64,000 nucleotides of DNA from Planctomycetaceae bacterium. GTDB lineage: Bacteria; Planctomycetota; Phycisphaerae; UBA1845; UTPLA1. The notes beneath the pieces were generated by a model. It made no database searches and was not told where the DNA came from. It saw nothing but the letters and a program-made list of their open reading frames with translations. The stretch spans positions 5,016,249-5,080,248 of the forward strand of contig CP030884.1 in NCBI GenBank assembly GCA_006969385.1. Reading direction: 5' to 3'. The position numbers and the translations under genes were made by a program. Each line of letters opens with the position of its first letter. Position 1 is the stretch's first letter. Positions 17,645 through 25,741 of the stretch are shown here, piece by piece.

Positions 17645-20437
17645 ATGAGATTCTCGCGTTTATGGTCGCTGGCAGTTACGCCGCTGCTGGTCCTCGCACT
17701 GGCGGCCCCCGCGTTTGCCGGCGACAAAAAAGAAGAAAAGAAGCCGGAGAAAAAGCCGGACTATCCGCCGTTCAAAAAGGCGATGGAAGACTACGAGCCG
17801 GTGCCCCATTACGCGGGCCAAGAAAGCCCGCTGCTCAAGCTGTGGTACAACAAAAAGACCGATTCGCTGCGCGCCGCGATTCCCGGTTCGATGATCGGCA
17901 ACAAGTTTATCGTGGCCGCCAGTATGTCCGGTGGCCCGGCCGCCACGGGATTCCAACTCGATCACTTCCTGGCGTACTTCGAAAAGATGGATAAGAACCT
18001 CGTGCTGATGCGCGTCGACCCGCGTTACGTGAACGGTGGTTCCAAGCCGATCGCCGATGTCGTCAAACGCAGCTACGGCAGCGACGACATTCTCGGCAAG
18101 ATCGGCATCATCACGATGGATGGCGGTGACCCCGTCATCAGCCTCGACGGCTTGTTGAAGAGCGACTTCTCGGGCTTGTCGGGCCTTGGCATGGGCGGCG
18201 TGAATGCCGACCTGAGCAAGTGGGCCAAGTACAAAGTCTTCAAAGAAAATGCCGAGTTCACCGTCGATCAGGCATTCATGGGTCGCGGTTCCGGCAAGCG
18301 CATGCTGATGTCGTACAGCCTCTCAACGATTCCGGATTCGTCGAAGAACTACAAGCCGCGCAAGGCCGACGACCGCATCGGTTACTTCCTCACGACGCGT
18401 CTCGATTGGCAGAAAGATTACAAGGAAGACACGCTCTTCGATCGTTACATCAATCGCTGGCATCTCGAGAAGCGTGATCCGTCGCTCAAGCTCAGCGCCC
18501 CCAAGAATCCCATCGTTTGGTATATCGAAAAGACGGTGCCGGTGCAGTATCGCCGTTGGGTGAAGGAAGGGATTCTCGAATGGAACAAGGCCTTCGAGAA
18601 ATGCGGCTACCTCGACGCCATCGAAGTTGTGCAACAGGAAGACTACGACCCGCGCACCAAGGATCTCGATCCGGAAGACGTGCGATATAACTTCTTCCGT
18701 TGGATCGTCACGGGCCGCGGCTTTGCTATGGGCCCGTCGCGCGCACATCCGCTGACCGGCCAGATCTTCGATGCGGATATCGTGATGGACGACGCGATGG
18801 TGCGCGTGTATCTCGATCGATACGACATGCTGACGGGCGATGAGAAGGTCTGGCAGCCATACGACCCGTTTACGCAGGCGTTTCATAAGGCGTTCCCGCG
18901 CTATCGCCATACATCGCCGCGACAACTGCTGCTTCCGAACGTGAAGCTCAAAGAGTCGCCGGAAGAAACCTTCTACAACAACCTGATGAAGCGCATGTAT
19001 CAGCAAGGCAAGCCCATGTGCGAATGCGCCTCGGGCATGGCCAGCCAGTTGCAATTCGCCGCCGCCGCATTGGAAGCCAAGGGCGTCGGTCGCAACATGG
19101 ACGAGTTCATCGGTCAGTTGGTTAAAGAAGTCGTCATGCACGAAGTCGGCCACTGCCTCGGCCTGCGCCACAACTTTAAGGCCAGCACCTGGCTACCGAT
19201 GGAAGAAATCCTTGCGTCCACCAACGAGAACGAAGCCACCTGCGGTTCGGTGATGGACTACAACCCCCCGCTGATCGCCCCGCGTGGCAAAGATCAGGGT
19301 TCGTTCGCGCCGCGCACTATCGGACCGTACGATTACTGGGCGATCGAATATGGCTATCGCCCCGTTGAAGAGCCTTACAAAAATGAAGACGAGATGCTCG
19401 GCAAGATCGCCGGACGCAGCGGTGAACCGGGCTTGCAATACGCCACCGACGAGGATGTGTTCGGCTCGATTTCGCCGGACCCGTACGCCAACCGATTCGA
19501 TATGGGCAAAGACATCATGGTGTTTGCCGAATCGCAGATTAAGTTGGCTGAAAGCCTGATTAGCGATATGGCCGATTGGGCCGTGCAAGACGGCGAGTCT
19601 TACAACAAGCTGCGCAAGGTCTTTCAGCGCGTGATGGGTCAGCGGGCGGCGGCGACGAGCTACGTCGCGCGCATGCCCGGTGGTATTGACGTATCGCGCA
19701 GTCATAAAGGCGACAAGGACGCCAAGAGCCCGATGGTACCGGTGCCTGCCGACAAGCAGCGCGCCGCACTCGAGTTCGTTTGCAAGAACGTCTTTGCCGA
19801 AGATGCCTACGAAATCGATCCGAAGTTGCTCAACCATCTCGCCGCCGGTCGCTACTGGCATTGGAACTCTGACGAGTTTGACTTCTACGTCGAATTCAAC
19901 ATTCACGATTTTGTCGCGGCGTCGCAGAATCGCTGTCTGATGCAGATGATGGATCCGTTCACCATCGGTCGCATTCACGACAATCAGGTGAAATTCACCG
20001 ACGACGATGTGTACACGCTTGGCGAGCATATCATGAGCCTGACCGACGCGATCTGGTCGGAACTCGACGAGGACGGTCGCAAAGGCACGAAGACCAAGCC
20101 GTTCATCAACAGCTACCGTCGCAACCTGCAACGCAGCCATGTCGATGAGCTGACCAATCTTGTGCTATCGGAGCCGGGCACGACCATGCCCGCCGATGCC
20201 AACGCCGTCGCGCGCCTGGCGATGAATGAACTGTCGAACAAGCTCGGCAAGGTGTTGGATGACGCCACGCTGGATTTGAATTCCAAGGCGCACCTCGTCG
20301 ATGTGAAAACACGAATCGACAAGGCGCTTAAGGCCGAAGTCACCATCGACGGTGGCGGCGGCAGCGGCATGTTCTTCTTCTTCCGCCCCACGGAGGCCGA
20401 CGAGGACGAGACGCTAACGGTCCTCCCGCAGCGGTAG
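17645..20437 (+). CDS. Large secreted zinc-dependent metalloprotease (DUF4953/DUF5117-like)
   Basis: 930 residues from the ATG at 17645, 8 bases after AAGGAG; an in-frame GTG at 17636 overlaps that site. Seen: a signal peptide (R-F-S-R-L-W-S-L-A-V-T-P-L-L-V-L-A-L-A-A-P-A-F-A), a lysine/glutamate-rich linker, a large N-terminal beta-rich domain, then the metzincin-like motif H-E-V-G-H-C-L-G-L-R-H-N-F starting at residue 499. The order of domains matches the DUF5117-DUF4953 family of big zinc proteases known in Bacteroidetes and Planctomycetes. It likely acts in the periplasm or outside; substrate unknown. Monocistronic, ended by a strong terminator. Confidence 0.88.
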   Translation: MRFSRLWSLAVTPLLVLALAAPAFAGDKKEEKKPEKKPDYPPFKKAMEDYEPVPHYAGQESPLLKLWYNKKTDSLRAAIPGSMIGNKFIVAASMSGGPAATGFQLDHFLAYFEKMDKNLVLMRVDPRYVNGGSKPIADVVKRSYGSDDILGKIGIITMDGGDPVISLDGLLKSDFSGLSGLGMGGVNADLSKWAKYKVFKENAEFTVDQAFMGRGSGKRMLMSYSLSTIPDSSKNYKPRKADDRIGYFLTTRLDWQKDYKEDTLFDRYINRWHLEKRDPSLKLSAPKNPIVWYIEKTVPVQYRRWVKEGILEWNKAFEKCGYLDAIEVVQQEDYDPRTKDLDPEDVRYNFFRWIVTGRGFAMGPSRAHPLTGQIFDADIVMDDAMVRVYLDRYDMLTGDEKVWQPYDPFTQAFHKAFPRYRHTSPRQLLLPNVKLKESPEETFYNNLMKRMYQQGKPMCECASGMASQLQFAAAALEAKGVGRNMDEFIGQLVKEVVMHEVGHCLGLRHNFKASTWLPMEEILASTNENEATCGSVMDYNPPLIAPRGKDQGSFAPRTIGPYDYWAIEYGYRPVEEPYKNEDEMLGKIAGRSGEPGLQYATDEDVFGSISPDPYANRFDMGKDIMVFAESQIKLAESLISDMADWAVQDGESYNKLRKVFQRVMGQRAAATSYVARMPGGIDVSRSHKGDKDAKSPMVPVPADKQRAALEFVCKNVFAEDAYEIDPKLLNHLAAGRYWHWNSDEFDFYVEFNIHDFVAASQNRCLMQMMDPFTIGRIHDNQVKFTDDDVYTLGEHIMSLTDAIWSELDEDGRKGTKTKPFINSYRRNLQRSHVDELTNLVLSEPGTTMPADANAVARLAMNELSNKLGKVLDDATLDLNSKAHLVDVKTRIDKALKAEVTIDGGGGSGMFFFFRPTEADEDETLTVLPQR

Positions 20438-20507
20438 GCAGAACCCGCCGATACGGCGTCTGACGCTTCCAAAACGCACCGTCAGACGCTACCTGCGATT
20501 CAGACAC

Positions 20508-20538
20508 AGGCCCGGCCGGCAACGGTCGGGCCTTTTTT
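20508..20538 (+). terminator. Rho-independent terminator after the metalloprotease gene
   Basis: An AGGCCCG...CGGGCCT hairpin is followed by six T residues (20533-20538). A second inverted repeat, GCGTCTGACG / CGTCAGACGC, lies just before it around 20457-20490. Confidence 0.85.
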
Positions 20539-20700
20539 GTAGGCGGGTACCAATCCGGACGCTTGACAGCCATCTTTCGGGTTTTGCAAAATGCGGCTTA
20601 TTCGTAAGCAGGCTTTCAGCCGGGATCATTCGGTCACGTTGCCGTACAGTGGGTGTTGCTATCAGCGTTATCTATTTTGTGTTCGGAGTGAGGCGCGGGC

Positions 20701-21090
20701 ATGGTTATTCTCAATCCAATGACCATCGAAGAGGACGAGCAGCAATCCAACCCGAGCGGCGTCGCCGTTGCCTATAGCCGCAATCGGAGCGAAGCGGCGC
20801 AGATGGTCGGCCATCTCGAAGCGGCGCACATCGACGCACGCATCGAAGTCGCATCGAAAGCTCGGCTTGTTGACGGTAGCGCCATACTGGTCGCAGAGGC
20901 CGATTTTATCAGCGCGTCCGAAAGTATGGTCGATTTTATGCATGCCCATCAGGATGACGATGCGCCATTTGAAGACGACGAAGATTTCGAAGAAGAGGAA
21001 GATGATTTCGATAATGACGACGATTTCGACGACTACGACGACGAAGACGATTACGACGACGAAGATTACGAAGAAGAGGACGATTTTTGA
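20701..21090 (+). CDS. DUF2007-like small protein with a long poly-Asp/Glu tail
   Basis: 129 residues, GGAGTGAGG upstream. Seen: residues 20-80 (V-A-V-A-Y-S-R-N-R-S-E-A-A-Q-M-V...G-S-A-I-L-V-A-E-A-D) resemble the DUF2007 putative signal-transducing fold, which senses or binds something through a small alpha/beta domain. The last 45 or so residues are almost only D, E, F and Y. Cytoplasmic, no signal peptide. The next gene begins about 55 bases later on the same strand and is rich in arginine, so an acidic/basic partnership is conceivable but speculative. Confidence 0.7.
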   Translation: MVILNPMTIEEDEQQSNPSGVAVAYSRNRSEAAQMVGHLEAAHIDARIEVASKARLVDGSAILVAEADFISASESMVDFMHAHQDDDAPFEDDEDFEEEEDDFDNDDDFDDYDDEDDYDDEDYEEEDDF

Positions 21091-21144
21091 CCGATGAGAC
21101 CTCCGTCGGTGTCGCCCCACCGATTGCTGGAGGATTTATCGGCC

Positions 21145-21585
21145 ATGGCTGACCAACTCACGCACAACGCAGATCAGGAGAACGTCGACACGATCGACGA
21201 TGCCGCCGGCACAGATGAACGGCAGCGTTCTGATACCGATCGTCGGCAACGATCGAGCGCCGACCGGCGTCAGCAATCCGATGCCGATTACGAAGGCGAA
21301 GAGCGGCGCAACATGATCACGGATCGTCGTAGCGGCCTCGAACGGCGGCGCGGCCCGGGTCGTCGGCGCAGCGAATCGCGGCGCACCGCCGAAGAAGGCG
21401 AACTCGACGCCGAGCAGTTTGAATTCGTGATGGCGATCGACGAATACAAGCGCGCCAACAAGCGTCCCTTTCCAAGTTGGACCGAGGTCTTGGAAGTCAT
21501 CAAGTATCTTGGGTATCGCAAGGTTGCGGAAGTCGGCGAGCACGTCGATCGACCGGCCGAGATGTCGGAAGACGAAGACGATTGA
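21145..21585 (+). CDS. Small protein with Arg-rich DRR/ERR repeats and a conserved C-terminal domain
   Basis: 146 residues from the ATG at 21145; the frame opens at 21094 but the extra residues look non-coding. Seen: an N-terminal half packed with D-R-R-Q-R-S, E-E-R-R-N and L-E-R-R-R-G-P-G-R-R-R repeats, then a compact domain with F-V-M-A-I-D-E-Y-K-R-A-N-K-R-P-F-P-S-W-T-E-V-L-E, then an acidic tail. I recall the latter domain from hypothetical proteins of other Planctomycetes but know no function. Likely co-transcribed with the acidic-tail gene before it. Confidence 0.65.
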   Translation: MADQLTHNADQENVDTIDDAAGTDERQRSDTDRRQRSSADRRQQSDADYEGEERRNMITDRRSGLERRRGPGRRRSESRRTAEEGELDAEQFEFVMAIDEYKRANKRPFPSWTEVLEVIKYLGYRKVAEVGEHVDRPAEMSEDEDD

Positions 21586-22313
21586 TTGAGCTGGGCGGAC
21601 GCCTTTCTACGTGTGGTTCGCGCCAGCCCCGCAGTTGGAAGCCTCACCACGGCCCTCTCCCATTGGGGTAGAGGGAACATGTGCTGCCTAGCTCAGGTTG
21701 AATCATCCACTTTTTTATAAGGTAATCGCGGGCTTGTTCATGAAACGATGCTCTGCGATGAGCCGGTTGTCGCTCGGGCAATTTGGCTAAGCCACTGTTA
21801 CTGGCTAACGCATCAAGTCGAACCTTTACGCCGAAGGCGTTACTCCAACCAGCCCCGGGTTGCCGCTACAGCGGCTACCCGGGGTAAATGTATCCATTGC
21901 AGTTTTGAACCCCAACGGGGTTGTGGGGTTCTTCGTCCGAGCCATGTCGCAACTCTTTCAGAGCTGAATAGCGAAACCAATCACGTAACCCAGGGTAGCC
22001 GCTACGCATCAACCCTGAGCCAATGGATGTAACGCCTTCGGCGTAGTTATCAGTACCGGCCGCCTTACTAACGTGATGACGATTGGTCTTTATGAAACCC
22101 GTGGAGCAACGCGATACCAAACTAGCCGATTTGACTGAATCCCAGTGAATCGAAAATTGCGCATACGTGGCGAGGTATGTCGCAACAAGGGCGGCTCCCT
22201 TGCCATCCCAGCTTTGCCAGATACGTCCGATTATGTAATCGCGCCGGGCCTAGCGGTAAGCTCGCGTTTCCCCTGCTGGGTCAATTTTAGATTTCTCGCT
22301 AAAATCCGGCGAT
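21586..22313. other. Intergenic region dominated by palindromic repeats
   Basis: About 730 bases without a supported gene. It contains a CCCTCTCC/AGAGGG hairpin near 21653-21675 and the composite palindromic element at 21826-22045. The ribH promoter should lie in 22046-22313; no FMN riboswitch core was seen. Confidence 0.5.
21826..22045. repeat. Composite palindromic intergenic element, copy 1
   Basis: It opens with TTACGCCgaaGGCGTTA and closes with the same unit inverted (22031-22045). In between lie a long CCCCGGGT...ACCCGGGG hairpin holding GCCGCT/AGCGGC, AACCCCAACGGGGTT (21908-21922), a CAACTCTTTCAGAG unit, and an ACCCAGGGTAGCCGCTAC...CAACCCTG segment. The same kinds of units in the same order recur at 60424-60577. 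Confidence 0.7.
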
Positions 22314-22796
22314 ATGGACACGCACGTCAACGAAATTGATGCCAATTTAAACGCTGCGGGGTTGCGCTTTGCGCTGCTCGTGAGCCGCTTCAACGACTTC
22401 ATCACCAGCCGCCTACTGGCCGGAGCGCAGGACACGCTGCTGCGTCACGGCGCGGCCCGCGATCAGCTTACGATCATCCACGTGCCCGGCGCATGGGAAC
22501 TGCCGCTGGTGGCCAAGACGGCTGCGACGTCAGGCCGGTTTGATGCCATCGTGGCGCTCGGCTGCGTGATTCGGGGGCAGACGACCCACCATATCCACGT
22601 TGGCGGCGAAGCGGCGAAAGGTTTGGCACAAGTAGCGCTCGACAGCAATGTCCCCATCGGCTTCGGCGTTTTGACTGTGGACACGCTGGAGCAGGCCATC
22701 GAACGCGCCGGCACCAAGGCCGGGAACAAGGGTGCCGAGGCCGCGTTGGGTGCATTGGAGACGGTCAATCTCATAAACGCGTTGAAGGCTGGGTAA
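22314..22796 (+). CDS. ribH: 6,7-dimethyl-8-ribityllumazine synthase
   Basis: 160 residues, normal family length. Seen: V-S-R-F-N-D-F-I-T at the substrate-binding N-terminus, V-P-G-A-W-E-L-P, A-L-G-C-V-I-R-G-Q-T-T-H-H with the catalytic His region, and the C-terminal G-N-K-G-A-E-A-A. It condenses 5-amino-6-ribitylaminouracil with 3,4-dihydroxy-2-butanone-4-phosphate, the penultimate step of riboflavin synthesis. It forms the common ribH-nusB arrangement, with nusB 133 bases downstream. Other rib genes are absent from the window. Confidence 0.97.
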   Translation: MDTHVNEIDANLNAAGLRFALLVSRFNDFITSRLLAGAQDTLLRHGAARDQLTIIHVPGAWELPLVAKTAATSGRFDAIVALGCVIRGQTTHHIHVGGEAAKGLAQVALDSNVPIGFGVLTVDTLEQAIERAGTKAGNKGAEAALGALETVNLINALKAG

Positions 22797-22929
22797 GCGG
22801 CCCCTTTTGATGCGCGCAGAGCACGCGGCTTTGAAGGGGATTTGGCGTCGCGCGGCAAACGCGGAAAAATGTTTTGCCAACACATCCGGAATTGTCACCC
22901 TTCCATCAATCGACTAAAACAGCACGCCT

Positions 22930-23373
22930 ATGCACGATCGACGACGCGCACGAATTATGGCCATGCAATGCCTCAGTCAACACGAGGCGCTGGCGGGCGA
23001 TTTTACCGTTCAACTGGATGAGTTCCTTGCGGAAGAAGATGCCCCCGCCAAGGTGCAACAGTATGCGCGCGAGCTGTTTAACGACATCGTCGACGGGCGC
23101 GACGCGCTGGACGCGTGTATCGATCGCGCGTCGGACAATTGGAAAGTCAAACGCATGGCGACCGTCGATCGCAACATCCTGCGGGTGGCGACGTGCGAGT
23201 TGTTGCATCGGCCGGAGATTCCCGCGAAGGTCGCCGTCGATGAGGCCGTCGAAATCGCCAAGGAATTCGGCACGCGCGAGTCGGCCGCGTTTGTCAACGG
23301 CGTGCTCGATGCGGTCATCAAACAAAACAACCTAAAGGCAGTGGCCGATGCCGCCCCGCCGGCAACGCCCTGA
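22930..23373 (+). CDS. nusB: Transcription antitermination factor NusB
   Basis: 147 residues, all-helical. Seen: the N-terminal R-R-R-A-R-I-M-A-M-Q-C-L arginine-rich RNA-binding helix, M-A-T-V-D-R-N-I-L-R-V-A-T-C-E-L-L and the C-terminal I-P-A-K-V-A-V-D-E-A-V-E-I-A-K-E-F, S-A-A-F-V-N-G-V-L-D. With NusE (S10) it binds boxA in rRNA leaders. It follows ribH as in many bacteria and precedes ftsY by 11 bases, so ribH-nusB-ftsY is probably one transcript. Confidence 0.96.
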   Translation: MHDRRRARIMAMQCLSQHEALAGDFTVQLDEFLAEEDAPAKVQQYARELFNDIVDGRDALDACIDRASDNWKVKRMATVDRNILRVATCELLHRPEIPAKVAVDEAVEIAKEFGTRESAAFVNGVLDAVIKQNNLKAVADAAPPATP

Positions 23374-23384
23374 GATCGAAAAAG

Positions 23385-24299
23385 ATGGGTTTATTCGATA
23401 AGTTTAAGAAGGCGCTCACGAAGACGCGCGAGAAAGTCGTCAGCGGCTTGCGTTCGGTGCTGCCCGTCGGGCGCGCCATCGACGACGCGTTGCTCGACGA
23501 TGTTTACGACACGATGATTACCGACGACTTCGGGCCGAAGACTGCCGACAATCTGATCGCGGCGGTACGCGAGGCCTGGAAGAAAAAGGAAATCAGCGAG
23601 TCGCAACATATCATCGAGTTTTTGAAAACGAACATCGTCAACCGCTGGCCCGACGATGTGCGCGCGTTGGCCAAGGCCGAATCGGGGCCGACGGTGATTC
23701 TGGTAGCAGGCATCAACGGCTCGGGCAAAACGACGAGCGTGGCGAAGCTGGCGAATCATTTAAAGCAGCAAGGTCATAAGATCGTATTGGGCGCGTGCGA
23801 TACGTATCGCGCTGCCGCCGTCGCGCAGCTTACCGAATGGGCCAATCGCTGCGGTGTCGATATCGTCAAACACGACCAAGGCGCGGATCCCGGTGCCGTG
23901 GCTTACGACGCGACGGAAGCGGCCATCGCGCGCAATGCCGATATTTTGCTGATTGACACGGCCGGTCGCTTGCATACGCAAGACCACCTGATGCGCGAGT
24001 TGGGCAAGATTCAACGGGTGATCGAAAAGAAGATTCCCGGCGCACCGCACGAAGTGCTGTTGGTGCTCGATGCGACGATCGGGCAAAACGCGGTGCACCA
24101 GGCGCGGCACTTTAGCGAACACGTGAAGGTGTCGGGCATCATCCTCGCCAAATTGGATGGCTCGGCCAAGGGCGGCATCGTCGTCGGCATTCGAGATCAA
24201 CTCAACGTGCCGGTGAAGTTCGTCGGGCTCGGCGAACAGATCGACGATATCGAGCCGTTCGATCCGCATTTATTTGTTGAGGCGCTGTTTGCGGAATGA
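23385..24299 (+). CDS. ftsY: Signal recognition particle receptor FtsY
   Basis: 304 residues. Seen: a short N-terminal helical N domain starting M-G-L-F-D-K-F-K-K (no long acidic A domain), G1 P-loop G-I-N-G-S-G-K-T-T at 109-117, D-T-Y-R-A-A-A-V-A-Q-L, G3 D-T-A-G-R-L, G4 T/A-K-L-D-G-S-A-K-G-G and the C-terminal G-L-G-E-Q-I-D-D-I-E-P-F. This SRP GTPase receives ribosome-nascent chain-SRP complexes at the membrane. The amphipathic N-terminus is the likely membrane contact. Its stop overlaps the next gene's start by four bases. Confidence 0.97.
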   Translation: MGLFDKFKKALTKTREKVVSGLRSVLPVGRAIDDALLDDVYDTMITDDFGPKTADNLIAAVREAWKKKEISESQHIIEFLKTNIVNRWPDDVRALAKAESGPTVILVAGINGSGKTTSVAKLANHLKQQGHKIVLGACDTYRAAAVAQLTEWANRCGVDIVKHDQGADPGAVAYDATEAAIARNADILLIDTAGRLHTQDHLMRELGKIQRVIEKKIPGAPHEVLLVLDATIGQNAVHQARHFSEHVKVSGIILAKLDGSAKGGIVVGIRDQLNVPVKFVGLGEQIDDIEPFDPHLFVEALFAE

Positions 24300-24736
24300 T
24301 TCAACCGGAAGACTTTGAGATATTTCGCAAAGCCTTCAAGAAGTATGATCCGATCATCGATGCATTCGCCCGTAAACACGAATTCGACGTCAGGGCCGCG
24401 TTTGAGAACGGCGTTACCAGCCTAGGTCGCTGGCCAAGGCGTTATCTCACAAGACAACACAATCAAATCGATGTCTTTATCGATCTCGGGATGATGCCAA
24501 TCAAGATGGATAAACCATTCGCATTTGATCCAATGCATCTATATTCAATGGGCGGCGGAGCTGGGCTTGATCGGAGGGGCAAACGAATATCAAAAGTGTT
24601 TCAATTGTTTGACGATGTACCCTTCTGCGCCCTCGGCGACGTCTTACCGCCAGCGGTCGAATATATTTGGCAACGAATACGCCTTTGGGATCTAGCCTAT
24701 CTGGAAGCCACCGAGACCTGGAACAAATTCGGCTAA
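24296..24736 (+). CDS. Unknown protein translationally coupled to ftsY
   Basis: 146 residues. The ATG overlaps the ftsY stop (ATGA). Not recognised. Seen: soluble, no signal peptide, aromatic and charged, with an N-terminal E-I-F-R-K-A-F-K-K-Y-D, the segment F-E-N-G-V-T-S-L-G-R-W-P-R-R-Y-L and L-P-P-A-V-E-Y-I-W. GC is lower than in ftsY, so it may be a later insertion behind the operon. It could be a conserved small hypothetical protein of the immunity or SMI1/DUF type, but nothing firm supports that. Confidence 0.6.
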   Translation: MIQPEDFEIFRKAFKKYDPIIDAFARKHEFDVRAAFENGVTSLGRWPRRYLTRQHNQIDVFIDLGMMPIKMDKPFAFDPMHLYSMGGGAGLDRRGKRISKVFQLFDDVPFCALGDVLPPAVEYIWQRIRLWDLAYLEATETWNKFG

Positions 24737-24782
24737 GTCGGTCGCGTTTTACGGGCCAGCACGAATTGCCGATATCTCTTTT

Positions 24783-25547
24783 ATGGCATCGGCCTCCATC
24801 TCCAAACTCACCGCCCTGCCGGCACGCGTCGCGAGCCGGTTGCAATGGGAGTATCGCGAGTGGCGTACGCCGTCGCGGGCCTCATTCCTACAGGAAGAAC
24901 TCGACCATGCGATACTGGATGCCGTCGCGTGGACGCCTTGCGAACGTGTGCTCGATGTCGGCTGCGGCACGGGTGTGTATTCGCGGAAGCTGGTTGAAAA
25001 GCAGCTCAACGTCACCGGGCTGGATTTGTCGGCGGAGTTATTGGCACGCGCCGCTGCGACGGGGTTACCCCTACTGCAAGCCAGCGGTGAGCAACTGCCG
25101 GTTGCGGATGACTCCTTCGATACGATTTTTTGTCATAAGACGGCGTATCTCTTCGCGCAACCGGCTACGGCCTTAGTGGAGTTTCGGCGCGTTTTGCGTT
25201 CCGGCGGGCGCGTGCTGTTGAGCACGTCGCGCACGCGCAGCCCGTATGCGTTGGCTCAAGCGGCAGCGATTCGGCTCAGTCGCAATCGGGATTGGGGATT
25301 CAATAATCGACTGGGACCGGGCGCGTGGATAGCGCTGGCTAGGACGGCGGGATTTGACGTGCGCACCGTGTATTCGTGTAACCTCGTCGCGCCGATCGTG
25401 TTTCGCGTGTGCGATCGTTGGATCGTTCCGAACGAATGGATGCGACGGTTCAATCGGGCGCTGCGCCGGGGCACGGGGTGGCCGATGGCGGGCACGCGCC
25501 CGCGCTTATTGGCTCAGGATTTTGTGTTGGAGTTGGTGCGTCGATAG
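24783..25547 (+). CDS. Class I SAM-dependent methyltransferase
   Basis: 254 residues. Seen: motif I V-L-D-V-G-C-G-T-G-V-Y (about 57-67), motif II with T-G-L-D-L-S-A-E-L, post-motif L-P-V-A-D-D-S-F-D-T-I and the L-R-S-G-G-R-V-L-L-S loop, as in Methyltransf_11 enzymes. The N-terminal W-E-Y-R-E-W and C-terminal W-I-V-P-N-E-W resemble lipid or small-molecule methyltransferases, but the acceptor is unknown. It starts 46 bases after the ftsY-coupled gene, on the same strand. Confidence 0.88.
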   Translation: MASASISKLTALPARVASRLQWEYREWRTPSRASFLQEELDHAILDAVAWTPCERVLDVGCGTGVYSRKLVEKQLNVTGLDLSAELLARAAATGLPLLQASGEQLPVADDSFDTIFCHKTAYLFAQPATALVEFRRVLRSGGRVLLSTSRTRSPYALAQAAAIRLSRNRDWGFNNRLGPGAWIALARTAGFDVRTVYSCNLVAPIVFRVCDRWIVPNEWMRRFNRALRRGTGWPMAGTRPRLLAQDFVLELVRR

Positions 25548-25716
25548 CGTGAACATGCGGCCACAGGCCGCGGCTCTGACATTGCTGGCGCAATGCTAAT
25601 TCAACACAACCGAGCGCAGGGCATAACAACCCAGCGGACGGCATAGCCGTGCTTACGCGATGTCCTTCCGCACGATACGATCTAACGCTATATTGCTTTT
25701 CAACGCTTTGTCGAAC

Positions 25717-25740
25717 CGCGCGGTTTGATCGAACCGCGCG
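25717..25740. repeat. Perfect hairpin at the convergent methyltransferase/aceE junction
   Basis: CGCGCGGTT / AACCGCGCG (9-base stem, 6-base loop) sits directly beside the aceE stop (25742). Two smaller palindromes (GCGGCC-acag-GGCCGC-like and CATTGC-tggc-GCAATG) lie at 25556-25595. They could end or stabilise both convergent transcripts. Confidence 0.55.
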
Positions 25741-25741
25741 C

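Noticed and set aside
21826..22045. CRISPR array
   Set aside because: The repeats are different palindromes, not regularly spaced copies of one unit with unique spacers.
22046..22313. FMN riboswitch before ribH
   Set aside because: The conserved FMN aptamer blocks are not present.
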